Part shown: piece by piece, positions 11,753 to 21,247 of the stretch | Layout: each line of letters opens with the position of its first letter | Numbering within the stretch: position 1 is the stretch's first letter | Assembly: GCF_033115175.1 (NCBI RefSeq) | Contig: NC_084830.1 | Span: forward strand, 117,330,709 to 117,394,708 | DNA: 64,000 nucleotides | Origin: Lepus europaeus | Taxonomy: Eukaryota > Chordata > Mammalia > Lagomorpha > Leporidae | Direction: 5' to 3' | Made by a program: the position numbers and the translations under genes | Notes under the pieces: model-generated | Seen by the model: the letters and a program-made list of their open reading frames with translations, nothing else | Databases searched by the model: none | What the model was told of the DNA's origin: nothing

Positions 11753-12017
11753 CAGCTACTCTGTAATTAAAAAAGTCTCCTACAGGGGTTTGGAATGGAA
11801 TTTTATGAATCTTCCCCTCTATGAACTTGGGGTATCTCTCCATTTAGTGCCTCTTTGGTTCCAGGCATCAGCATTTTTGGTTTTCACTTTACATATGCTT
11901 CACATCTTTTGATTGATTTATTCCTAATTGTTCATGCCAGGGGAGGGATTATTATTCTAAATGGTCTTATTTTTGAAATTTGGCTTTCCATTTGCACATT
12001 GCTAGTATGTACTAGCA

Positions 12018-12033
12018 TATATATATATATATA
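12018..12033. repeat. Short (AT)n run
   Basis: 'atatatatatatatat' inside the ancient L1. Confidence 0.6.
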
Positions 12034-12267
12034 ACATATAAATATGTTTAATTTTTGTTTGTTGACCTTGTATTTGTTTGACCTTGCTAAATTCAATGAT
12101 TAGTTCTAGGAGTTTTTGTTATTGATTCTTTGTCTTTTCTACATAAACCATAAATAGGGCCATTTTTATTTTACTCTTTCTAGTCTATAGATCTTTTCTC
12201 TTTCTTGCTTGATTGGTTAGACATAAGAGGGGAGATGGTGCCAACTTTATGTTCTTGTGGTTTTTTT

Positions 12268-12950
12268 TAAGATTATTTTCATTTATTTATATGAAAGGCA
12301 GAGATACAGAGAAGGAGAGAGAGAGATCAAGATCTTCCATCTGCCGGCGCCGTGGCTCAACAGGCTAATCCTCCGCCTTGCGGCGCCGGCACACCGGGTT
12401 CTAGTCCCGGTCGGGGCACCGATCCTGTCCCGGTTGCCCCTCTTCCAGGCCAGCTCTCTGCTGTGGCCAGGGAGTGCAGTGGAGGATGGCCCAAGTGCTT
12501 GGGCCCTGCACCCCATGGGAGACCAGGAGAAGCACCTGGCTCCTGCCATCGGAACAGCGCGGTGCGCCGGCCGCAGCGCGCTACCGCGGCGGCCATTGGA
12601 GGGTGAACCAACGGCAAAGGAAGACCTTTCTCTCTCTCTCTCTCTCTCTCACTGTCCACTCTGCCTGTCAAAAAAAAAAAAAAAAAAAAAAAGATCTTCC
12701 ATCTACTGATTCACTTTCCAAATGGCTGCAATGGCTGGGGCTGAGCTGGTCTGTAGCTAGGAGCTAGGAGCTTCTTCTCCATCTCCCATGTGGATGCAGG
12801 AGCCCAAGGACTTGGACCATCCCCTGTTGCTTTTCCAGGTGCATTAGCAGGAAGCTGAATTGGAAGTGGAGCAGCTGGGAGTTGAACTGCCACCCATATG
12901 TTTCACACTGTAGGCGAACACTTAACCTTCCATGCCATAGTGCCAGCCCC
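12268..12950 (-). repeat. CSINE, antisense, split by a CSINE2
   Basis: Left part 12268-12342 runs to 'gatcttccatct'. After the nested element it resumes 'gatcttccatctactgattcac' and ends 'gccatagtgccagcccc'. Confidence 0.92.
12343..12690 (+). repeat. CSINE2 nested in a CSINE
   Basis: 'gccggcgccgtggctcaaca' to 'ctgcctgtca' plus poly-A. The duplication aagatcttccatct lies at 12329-12342 and 12691-12704. CpG content is still high, so this is a young copy. Confidence 0.96.
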
Positions 12951-13475
12951 TGTTATGGTCTGAAAAGCGTTTTCTTTCACTGTTAAGAATCATGCTAGCT
13001 ATAGATTTTTCATACATTTCCTTATCAGATTCAAGAAAGATCTGCTTAATCCTAGTTAGCTGAATTTCTCAGGAATTTTCTGAAATGCATTTTCTTCTTT
13101 AAATTGTTCATATGTCTTATATTGATTTTTCAGATTTTGAAACAGCTTGTATCTCTCACCTCTCATGTCAAACTTGGTCATGGAGTATTACTTAGTTTAT
13201 GCATCCAAATTCATTTGAGGATTTCCATGTCTTATGTCGATTTGGAATATTGTCCAACAGTTTTATTCACATATGTTTTCTTTATCTTCATTTGGTATTG
13301 TGTTAATTCTGGCCTCATAAATGAATTGGAAAATGATTTTTCTACTTTGTAAGAGATTTGTAAATAGCTCATTTACTTTTTAAATGTTGTACCCATTTGC
13401 CAGTAAGTTTTAAATAATAGATTCAGTTTTAAAAAATAATAGAACTGATTCATGTTTTTTAATTCATTTTTTTTA

Positions 13476-13797
13476 AAAGATTTGTTTTATTTATTTGAAA
13501 GACAGAATTACAGAGAGGCAGAGAGAGAGTGAGAGATCCTCCATCTGCTGTTTCATTCCCCAGAAGGCTGCAATGGCCAGAGCTGTGCCGATCTGAAGCC
13601 AACAGCCAGGAGTGTCTTCCCAGGCTCCCACGTGGGTGCAGGGGCCCAAGGATTTGGGCCATCCTCCACTGCTTTCCCAGGCTACAGCAGAGAGCTGGAT
13701 TGGAAGAGGAGCAGCCAGGACTAGAACCAGCACCCATATGGGATGCGGGCGCTTCAGGCCAGGGCTTTTTAACCCACTGTGCCACCATGCTGGCCCC
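13476..13797 (-). repeat. CSINE, antisense, full length
   Basis: 'aaaagatttgttttatttatttg' through 'gcacccatatgggatgcggg' to 'gccaccatgctggcccc'. Confidence 0.93.
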
Positions 13798-14071
13798 TCA
13801 GGTTTTTTTATTCATTTAAGTTTTGGTAACTTGTATCTTTCAAGAAATTGGTTCATTTCATCTAAATATGTGCAGAGTTGTTCGTGGTATTTTCTTAGTG
13901 TTCTTTTAATGTCTTTAGGGTTTATAGTGATGGCTCCTCTTCATTGATGCCTTTGTTTTGTCAGCTTTCCTAGAAGTTTATAAATTTTATTGCTGTTTGT
14001 AAAGAATTTATTTTTGGTTTTGTTGACTTTTTGCTGTTGTCTATTTCATTCATTTTTCTCTTTTTTAAAAA

Positions 14072-14340
14072 AGACATTCATTTATATTTGTTTGAAAGGC
14101 GAAGTGGGTTCACTTTCTAAAAGGCCTCCAAGACCGAGACAAAAACCAGTAGCCTAGAACTCCATCTGGTTCTCCTATGTGGGTGGTAGAGGCCAAATAT
14201 TTGGGCCATCTTCTGCTGCTTTCACAGGTACCTTAGCAGAGAGCTGGATCAGAAGTGAAGTAGCCAGGACTGGAACCGTTGCTCATATGGGATGTCAGCA
14301 GCAAGCTGTAGCCTTACCTGCTGTGCCACAACTCTAGCCC
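14072..14340 (-). repeat. CSINE, antisense, old
   Basis: 'cattcatttatatttgtttg' through 'tcatatgggatgtcagcagc' to 'gccacaactctagccc'. The CT run is missing. Confidence 0.85.
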
Positions 14341-14400
14341 ATCCCCTTTTTTATAACTTACTTCTGCTTGCTTTGGGTTCTAAATCTCTTTTCTGATTTC

Positions 14401-14744
14401 TTTTTTTTTTTTTTTGACAGGCAGAGTGGACAATGAGAGAGAGAGACAGAGAGAAAGGTCTTCCTTTTGCCGTTGGTTCACCCTCCAATGGCCACCGCGG
14501 CTGGCGCACTGCGGCTGGCGCACCGCGCTGTTCCGATGGCAGGAGCCAGGTGCTTCTCCTGGTCTCCCATGGGGTGCAGGGCCCAAGCACTTGGGCCATC
14601 TTCCACTGCACTCCTGGGCCATAGCAGAGAGCTGGCCTGGAAGAGGGGCAACCGGGACAGAATCCGGTGCCCTGACTGGGACTAGAACCCGGTGTGCTGG
14701 CGCCGCAAGGCAGAGGATTAGCCTATTGAGCCACAGTGCCGGCC
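14401..14744 (-). repeat. CSINE2, antisense, full length
   Basis: Poly-T, 'gacaggcagagtggac', then 'gccacagtgccggcc'. It is flanked by the 16-bp duplication tctcttttctgatttc at 14385-14400 and 14745-14760. The target is the old L1. Confidence 0.96.
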
Positions 14745-15291
14745 TCTCTTTTCTGATTTCTTAAAATGGAAACTTAATGACTTAGGCCCTTCATCTTCTT
14801 AATAAATGTAGTTGATGCTATAAATTGCTCTCTATGCTCTGGTTCAGCTACATTCCACATTTTGTGAGATTCTTTTTTATTCAGTTTAATGTATTTTCTA
14901 GTTTCTTTTAAGACTTCTTCTTGGAGCCTGTTTAATTTCCAAGCATTTTTATTTTCTTGTCATCTCTTAGTGACTTTTAGTTTATTGCCAGAGAACATAC
15001 TTTGTATGATTTCAGTTCTTTTAAATTTATTAAAGTTCAAGACCCAGGCTATGGTCTATCTTAGTAAAAGTTCCATATGCACTTGAAAGAATGCTGCATC
15101 TGCTATTTTAGGATGAAATGTTTTAAGTCAGCGAAAACATTCGTTGCTCCTCAGTTCTATGTCTTTGCCAATTTTCTAGCAATTTTATAGAATACTGAGA
15201 AGAGTATTTCATTCTCCAACTATCAATGAAACTTTGTCCTTTTCTCCTTATAGTGTTTTTAATTTTTGTGTCACACATTTTTTTAAAAAAA

Positions 15292-15617
15292 AATTTTTTT
15301 ATTTACTTATTTGAAAGTCAGAGTTACACAGAGAGAGGAGAGGCAGAGGTCTTCCATCAGATGGTTCACTCCCTAATTGGCCACAACAGCTGGAGCTGCG
15401 CCAATCTGAAGCCAGGAGCCAAGAGCCAAGAACCAGGAGCTTCTTCCGGGTCTCCCATGTAGGTGCAGGGGCCTAAGGACTTGGGCCATCTTCTGCTTTC
15501 CCAGGCCACAGCAGAGCTGGACAGGAAGTGGAGCAGCCAGGTCTTGAACCGGCGCCCATATGGGATGCCGGCACTTCAGGCTAGGGTGTTGACCCGCTGC
15601 GCCACAGCGCCAGCTCC
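15292..15617 (-). repeat. CSINE, antisense, full length
   Basis: 'tttttttatttacttatttg' through 'gcgcccatatgggatgccgg' to 'gcgccacagcgccagctc'. Low divergence. Confidence 0.93.
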
Positions 15618-16029
15618 TGTTTCATGCATTTTTAAGATGTGATATTAGGTGCTTCCATATTTAGGAATGTCAAGTCATCTTGAATTGATTCTTTTATCCT
15701 TAATATCCCTTTTTATCCTTGGTAATTTGCTCTTAAGTCCATTTTGTTGAATTACTATAAAAATTGGCTTATATTTTATTCATATTATTTGACTTATGTT
15801 TACTGTTTTGGGTTTATAAAAAATTGTTTCGTACTTATAAGCATTGTATAAGAATAACATAAAAATTACTCTGTTAGTATAAACTAGAGAAAAATTCTCT
15901 AGTTATTACTGTTCTATGATCATGATGAGAGTACTGAAGTTAATGTGGACAGGACAGTTTGGTTTGGCAGTTATACAATTACACATGAATCCAATTAATC
16001 CTCCATTTTGGAAGGTGCTGTGCAGACCT

Positions 16030-16200
16030 GTCAGAGCACGGCCCTTTGAGTCAAAATTGCCTGGATTTAATCCCACTCCTAAGTACTAAATTTGTGACCA
16101 GATGCAGATCATTTGGATCCTTTGGTTCTTTGTAAATTGGGATAGCCTCATTCATATAAAACATCTAGTACTAGTAACTGGCTAAAAGAAAATATCACTA
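16030..16200 (-). repeat. MIR, antisense
   Basis: 'tgcctggatttaatcccactcc..aaatttgtgacc..cctttggttctttgtaaattgggatag' follows the reverse MIR pattern. Confidence 0.6.
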
Positions 16201-16299
16201 ACAAATGGTAGATCAGAATTAGCTGTGGATTTTAGAGAGTGTGTCTCATAACTGAAAATACGTATGAGGTTCAGGTACCTTTCTAAAAAAAGGATGTAG

Positions 16300-16560
16300 G
16301 GGGGTGGGTGTTGTGCTAAAATATTAAGCTGCTGCTTGGAATGCCTCAACTCATGTTGGAGTGCTTGGTTGGAGCCCAGGCTCCTCTGTTAACAGTCGAG
16401 CTTTCTCCTTAATAAGTCCAGGACAGCAGTGGATAATGGGCTACAAATCTGAGTCCTTGCCACCCATATGGGAGACCAGATGGAGTTCTGGATTTTGCTT
16501 GGGTTGGCTATGGTAGGCATTTGGGGAGTGAAACGGATGATTTCTCTGCTTTTCAAATAC
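16300..16560 (+). repeat. Old CSINE relative
   Basis: 'ggggggtgggtgttgtgct' head and 'gggagtgaaacggatgat' end. Its tail 'ttttcaaatac' is the target of the next SINE. Confidence 0.8.
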
Positions 16561-16855
16561 TTTTTTTTTTTTTTTTTTTTAAGATTTATTGATTTATTTG
16601 AAAGCCGGAGTTAGAGAGGCAGGAGAGAGAGGTCTTCCATCTGCTGGCTCACTCCCCAGATGGTGGCAATGGCTGGGGCCAGTCCAGTCTGAAGACAGGA
16701 GCCAGGAGCTTCTTCCAGGTCTCCCACCCAGGTGCAAGGGCTCAAGGACTTGGGCTATTTTCTACTGCTTTTCCAGGCCATGACAGAGAGCTAGATCAGT
16801 AGAGCAGCTGGGACTTGAATCGGCACCCACACCACTACACGACAGTGCTGGCCCC
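16561..16855 (-). repeat. CSINE, antisense, inserted in the tail of the previous SINE
   Basis: A poly-T of about 20 followed by 'aagatttattgatttatttg', ending 'cgacagtgctggcccc'. The duplication tcaaatac flanks it. Confidence 0.92.
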
Positions 16856-17079
16856 TCAAATACATCTTTTTACAAAATATTAACACTGTGAAAAAGGGGG
16901 AGGGTCATTAAAAATTCCTAAATGGAGTCACGTTCAAAAGGAGGCTTAATAATGGTTTCTCTTTCATCAGTAACCCCTTTGTAATGTCCACTTTGTCTTG
17001 TTAAATCAAACATAAATACTTAAAAATCACATACTGAGATTCAGTAATTACCAAGTGATTCAAGCGGTTAACTTCCAAA

Positions 17080-17388
17080 AATTTTATTTATTTATTTGAA
17101 AGGCAGAATTAGAGAGAGGCAGAGGCAGAGAGAGACAGAGTTCGAGATCCTCCATCCACTGATTCAATTCCAGATGGCCGCAACAGCCGGAGTTGCCCCA
17201 ATCTGAAGTCAGGAGCCAGGAGCTTCTTCTGGGCCACCGGCATGGGTGCAGGGGCCCAAGGACTTGGGCCATCTTCCACTGCCTTCCCAGGCTATGGCAG
17301 GATTGGAAGTGAAGCAGCAGAGACAGGAACTGGTGCCAATATGGAATGCTGGCACTGCAGGTAGTGGCTTTACCCGCTGGCCACCAGC
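17080..17388 (-). repeat. CSINE, antisense
   Basis: 'attttatttatttatttgaaaggcag' to 'acccgctggccaccag'. It is followed by a short local duplication of 'tatattggaaatta' at about 17397-17430. Confidence 0.88.
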
Positions 17389-17667
17389 AGGTTGCCTTAT
17401 ATTGGAAATTATGCTTTATATTGGAAATTACCATCATTATCAAGTAACCCGCTGGGCTGCCACTTAATCAGGTAATGGTTTGAACAAAAGTTTAGGTGAA
17501 TAAATTTGTATTAAGCATATTCATCCATAGCAGTGACTGATCTAAATGATAAAAATGAATAATGCATAAACATCAACTTTTTAATGCACATTAAGCATAT
17601 TCACTCACCATCTTTTGTCTTTTAAAAAAATCACCAGAAGTATTAATTAGGTAATAGCCATACTACT

Positions 17668-17861
17668 AAAAATTTTTTTTAACTTTTATTTAGCAAATAT
17701 AAATTTCCAAAGTACAGCTTATGGATTACAATGGCTTTTCCCTCTCCATAACTTCCTCCCGCCCGCAACCCTCCCCTCTCCCGCTCCTTCTCCCATTCTA
17801 TTCACATCAAGATTCATTTTCAATTATCTTTATATACAGAAGATCAATTTACTACTAAAAG
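17668..17861 (-). mobile_element. Lagomorph L1 3' end, antisense
   Basis: 'tttaacttttatttagcaaatataaat' followed by a C-rich strand with 'cctcccgcccgcaaccctccc' and 'tcaattatctttatata'. This is the antisense of the G-rich L1 3' UTR also seen at 49.8 and 58.3 kb. Confidence 0.75.
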
Positions 17862-17870
17862 ATTTTACTG

Positions 17871-18196
17871 GGGCCTAGGCTGTGGCATAGTGGGTAAAGC
17901 CACTGCCTGCAGTGCCAGCATCCCAAATGGGCGCTGGTTCAAGCCCTGGCGGCTCCACTTCTGATCCAGCTCTGTTCTATGACCTGGGAAAGCAGAAGAT
18001 GGCCCAAATCCTCGGGCCCCTGCACCCGGATGGGAGAGCCGGAAGAAGCTCCTGGCTCCTGGCTTTGGACTGGCACAGCTCCAGCGGTTGTGGCCAACTG
18101 GGGAGTCAAATCAGCGATGGAAGGCCTCTCTCCCTGTCTCTTTTTCTCCTCTCTCTGTGTAACTCTTTCAAATAAATAAATAAATCATTAAAAAAA
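17871..18196 (+). repeat. CSINE, full length
   Basis: 'ggggcctaggctgtggcata' to 'aataaataaataaatcatt'. The duplication attttactg lies at 17862-17870 and 18197-18205. It inserted at the L1 3' end. Confidence 0.94.
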
Positions 18197-18271
18197 ATTT
18201 TACTGTTTGTTTCCCTGCATTTACTTTAGTGCTAAATTTAAGTTCACTAAGAGGTAGCTTTTTGTTTTTAC

Positions 18272-18599
18272 CTTTTTTTTTTTTTTTTTAAAGATTTGGT
18301 GTTATTTGAAAGGCAGAGTTATGGAGAGATGGAGAGACACAGAGGTAGACATCTTCCATCCATTGGGTCACTTCCCAGATGGTCACAGCCCAGGCCGAAA
18401 TCAGGAGCCAGGAGCCAGAAGCTTCTGGGTCTCTTATATGGGTCCAGGCCGCTTCACTTGCACCATCTTCTGCCGCTTTCCTTGTCACATTAACAGGGAG
18501 CTGGATAGGAAGTTGAACAGCCAGGAAATGAACTGGCACTCCTATGGGATGCTGTCATTGCAGGCAGCTGTTTTGTCTGCTGTGCAAGACACCAGTCCC
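18272..18599 (-). repeat. CSINE, antisense
   Basis: Poly-T, 'aagatttggtgttatttg', then 'gcaagacaccagtccca'. Moderately diverged. Confidence 0.9.
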
Positions 18600-18667
18600 A
18601 AGAGAGCTTTTTATCTGGTCTTGTCATCATACTGTAAAACAGTTAATTAAATCAGAAGAAAATCATT

Positions 18668-18975
18668 AGGCAGGTGTTTGATGCAGCAGTTTAGACACAG
18701 CTTGGTATGCCTGCATCCCATATCCAAGGACATGGGTTCAAGTCCCAGCTCCACTTCTGATTCCACCTTCCTTCTAATATATACACTGCAGGGCAGCAGG
18801 GTATGACTCAAGTACTTCAATCCTTGCCACCCACATGGGAACCCTAAATAAGAGTTCCAAGCATCAGGCTTTGGCATGGCTTAGCCCTGAGCTGTTGAGT
18901 GTATCTGGGAGTAAACTATTTGTGGATGGAAGATACCTTTCTCTTTTAAATAAATTTTAAAAATAAAATTTTTAA
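18668..18975 (+). repeat. Old CSINE relative
   Basis: 'aggcaggtgtttgatgcagcagttta' head, 'gcatcccatatccaag' body and 'tttaaataaattttaaaaataaa' tail. It ends just beyond the CCNG1 polyadenylation site. Confidence 0.85.
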
Positions 18976-19009
18976 AGAATCAAAACCACACAGCAAAGGA
19001 TTGCATTTC

Positions 19010-21055
19010 AATAACTTTATTGAAAGGTATATCACTTAGTACCAAAGATAATGGTATTTAGTTAGGTTACCTTTGCCAACTCAAGGTTAACACTGATGTA
19101 TCAAAATAACTGAAATATTACCAGCCTTTTGGGAAAACGGAAGCTACCCATAAAACACAGGTTATAAAATTTAAGGATAATATACGCTGTGATTCTTTGG
19201 TTTTTATTTTTTATTGCGTATTTGTCCACAACATCATGTCAGAAATGATCACAGCCACTCTGAATGAACACAGGCTAGGCACTGCTCCGTTAATCATCCA
19301 TGGAACCGTCACACTGTAGACCTCCTTACATTCACTCACTGACTGAAGACTGTTTCTTGAACACTGCCTCCGTGATCTACTTATGAAGGTGTCGACTGAC
19401 TTCTTAAGATGCAGTAAGGGCATTAGTGAAAGCATATTCTTTAGAATTTTATTCTAATCTAAATTAGAAGCAATGACAATTTTCTGAAAACAATACTCAG
19501 TAAAGACTTCTGGAGTATTAAATCTAGTCTGAACTTACTTTAGTGGAGAAAAGTAAGTCCTCAGAGTGATAATTTGAGCAACTAATAAAATAGAAAACAA
19601 TTTTCTTGATTGGACTGGTCTGGGGCAGTAGATTCTATATAAAAGATCTTATCACACATACAAACATCATCTGTTTTCTTGAAAAAATATTAAAGATTAT
19701 GAACTTGCCAAAATTACTAAGTTTTTTTTTTTTTTTTTTTGCTTTCTACAAAATGCCTTCAAATTTGTGTCCCCTTCTCAGGATTGCATTATTTGCATTT
19801 TGGGCAACAGAAAACCATTTAAACTGCCTAAAACACTAACCTTTGTTGTATCTTAAAAGTGCATTTGTGAAATGTTACTTTGATGAAAACCTCATAATTT
19901 AAAACATTTAAATTATGTAGGTTAGCATTTTCAATACTACCTAAAGTATATCAATCAAATATAGAAAGTTAAATCAATGTTAAGAAATGAAGATTCACAG
20001 TTTACTTTCCAAAGCTTGTGATTAGTGCTTCATATTTATGCTTTTAACTTTGATTTGACTGCTTCACAGATGAATTTATATCTAAACATAATTCCACTAT
20101 AGCATAATACTAATTAGGCAGTTTCCCCAAGCATAAGAACATCATATTCATCTAGTTGTAAAGTTTTAAGACTTGAAATTTAAACTCATGAAAACATCAT
20201 GGAATCCATATTCAGGGCTGTAGGGTTCAGAGTTTTTATTGTTGTTGCTGTAATAATCCTCCTTAAATCAACAATAACAACAAAAAAACCCAACTTAGCA
20301 GACATCTGTGAAATATTACTATTAAAAGTGAACTAACTGTTCAGGTTAAGTTTCATAATCATAGATATGTTAAATGTTAATTTAATTTTGAATGGAAAAA
20401 GGTAAATCATTATTACTAGTTAAGAAATTTAAATGGCAAGAATATATATCCAGTGACCCCCCAAGTTTATCTTTTATGCATGTAACTACTTTTCCAGAAT
20501 TCCAAATATTATAGTAACTACAGTGTTGAGATGCCCTTGCAGTTTCCAGACACCCAACATCAAGACTGATTGGATGTATCTTCTTTTTCTTTAAATACAC
20601 TATCCAAGTTCATACTGATTTTGCTTATAAGCTAACATTCTCAAATTAGTCCAAATGTGATCCAAAAGTTTGGTCCTATTGTCCTACTCAGCTAGTGTAT
20701 CTTTAAATGAGCCAGAGCTTAGGTCTTCAGAGAGTAAGATGTTCAAGAAAAAAATACGATTTTAATGCTACTTTTAAAACTTGGGTTGTTGAGGACATAC
20801 TTTTTTTATGCTGATTAATGAAATGACTAACATACATATCAGAGGTTAGATAATTCCTTACCCTTAGGGTTCTGTATATACTAAATGTCTTCAAATATTA
20901 GCTGACCAAATCAGTGTAGAAATTTCCCCTTTCCTATTGCAACTCCATTTTGTTTACTTTGAAGAGAAATGATATTTTAATTCTTCCATTGTAAAAGAAA
21001 ATTATAGCACTGATAATTTCCTTTATGGAGAATAACAATGATCCAAATTCATGAA
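19010..21055 (-). other. CCNG1: CCNG1 3' UTR (inferred)
   Basis: About 2 kb of AT-rich, SINE-free sequence between the stop codon and the AATAAA at 19016-19021. The absence of CSINEs in a SINE-dense window supports an exonic role. No canonical miR-122 seed match is seen. The closest is 'atactcca' on the minus strand (19511-19518). Confidence 0.6.
19016..19021 (-). terminator. CCNG1 polyadenylation signal candidate
   Basis: AATAAA on the minus strand (tttatt on plus), in 'caataaagttattgaaatgc'. It is followed by the GT-rich stretch 'gctgtgtggttttg' on the minus strand, the usual downstream element. It lies about 2.0 kb after the CCNG1 stop. Confidence 0.6.
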
Positions 21056-21247
21056 TTAAGGAACCATTTCAGGAATTGTTGGAAGGTGAGCTATTCTGTA
21101 ATAACTATGCTTCAACTGCCGTGCAGTACGCCCAGACACAATCCATTTTAACTTCTGAACATTCGGTTTTGAACACTTGTTTGATGAATACTCAGTTAAG
21201 CACTTTGATACAAGCTCTTGCCAGAAGGTCAAATCTCTGCCATTTAT
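21056..21247 (-). CDS. CCNG1: CCNG1 last coding exon
   Basis: The acceptor is atgtacag|ATAAAT. It encodes INGRDLTFWQELVSKCLTEY through RQLKHSYYRIAHLPTIPEMV and P. TAA lies at 21058-21056. Confidence 0.95.
   Translation of the reverse strand: MNGRDLTFWQELVSKCLTEYSSNKCSKPNVQKLKWIVSGRTARQLKHSYYRIAHLPTIPEMVP

Larger units (their letters stand above)
8921..15900 (-). mobile_element. Ancient L1M-type LINE, antisense, broken by SINEs
   Basis: Scattered blocks match the antisense of mammalian L1. 3' UTR-like text occurs at about 9000-9280 (ataaatggaatcatat; ctttattgagacataattca). ORF2-like text follows at 9500-9935, 10590-10760, 11000-11460, 11770-12250, 12960-13450, 13800-14060, 14760-15290 and 15620-15850. 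Examples are 'caaatcctttgtccactt' and 'ttgctaaattcaatgatta'. No long open frame remains. At least eight CSINEs interrupt it, so it predates them. Confidence 0.75.

Noticed and set aside
12257-12709. 150-codon open frame
   Set aside because: Lies across an antisense CSINE and its nested CSINE2.
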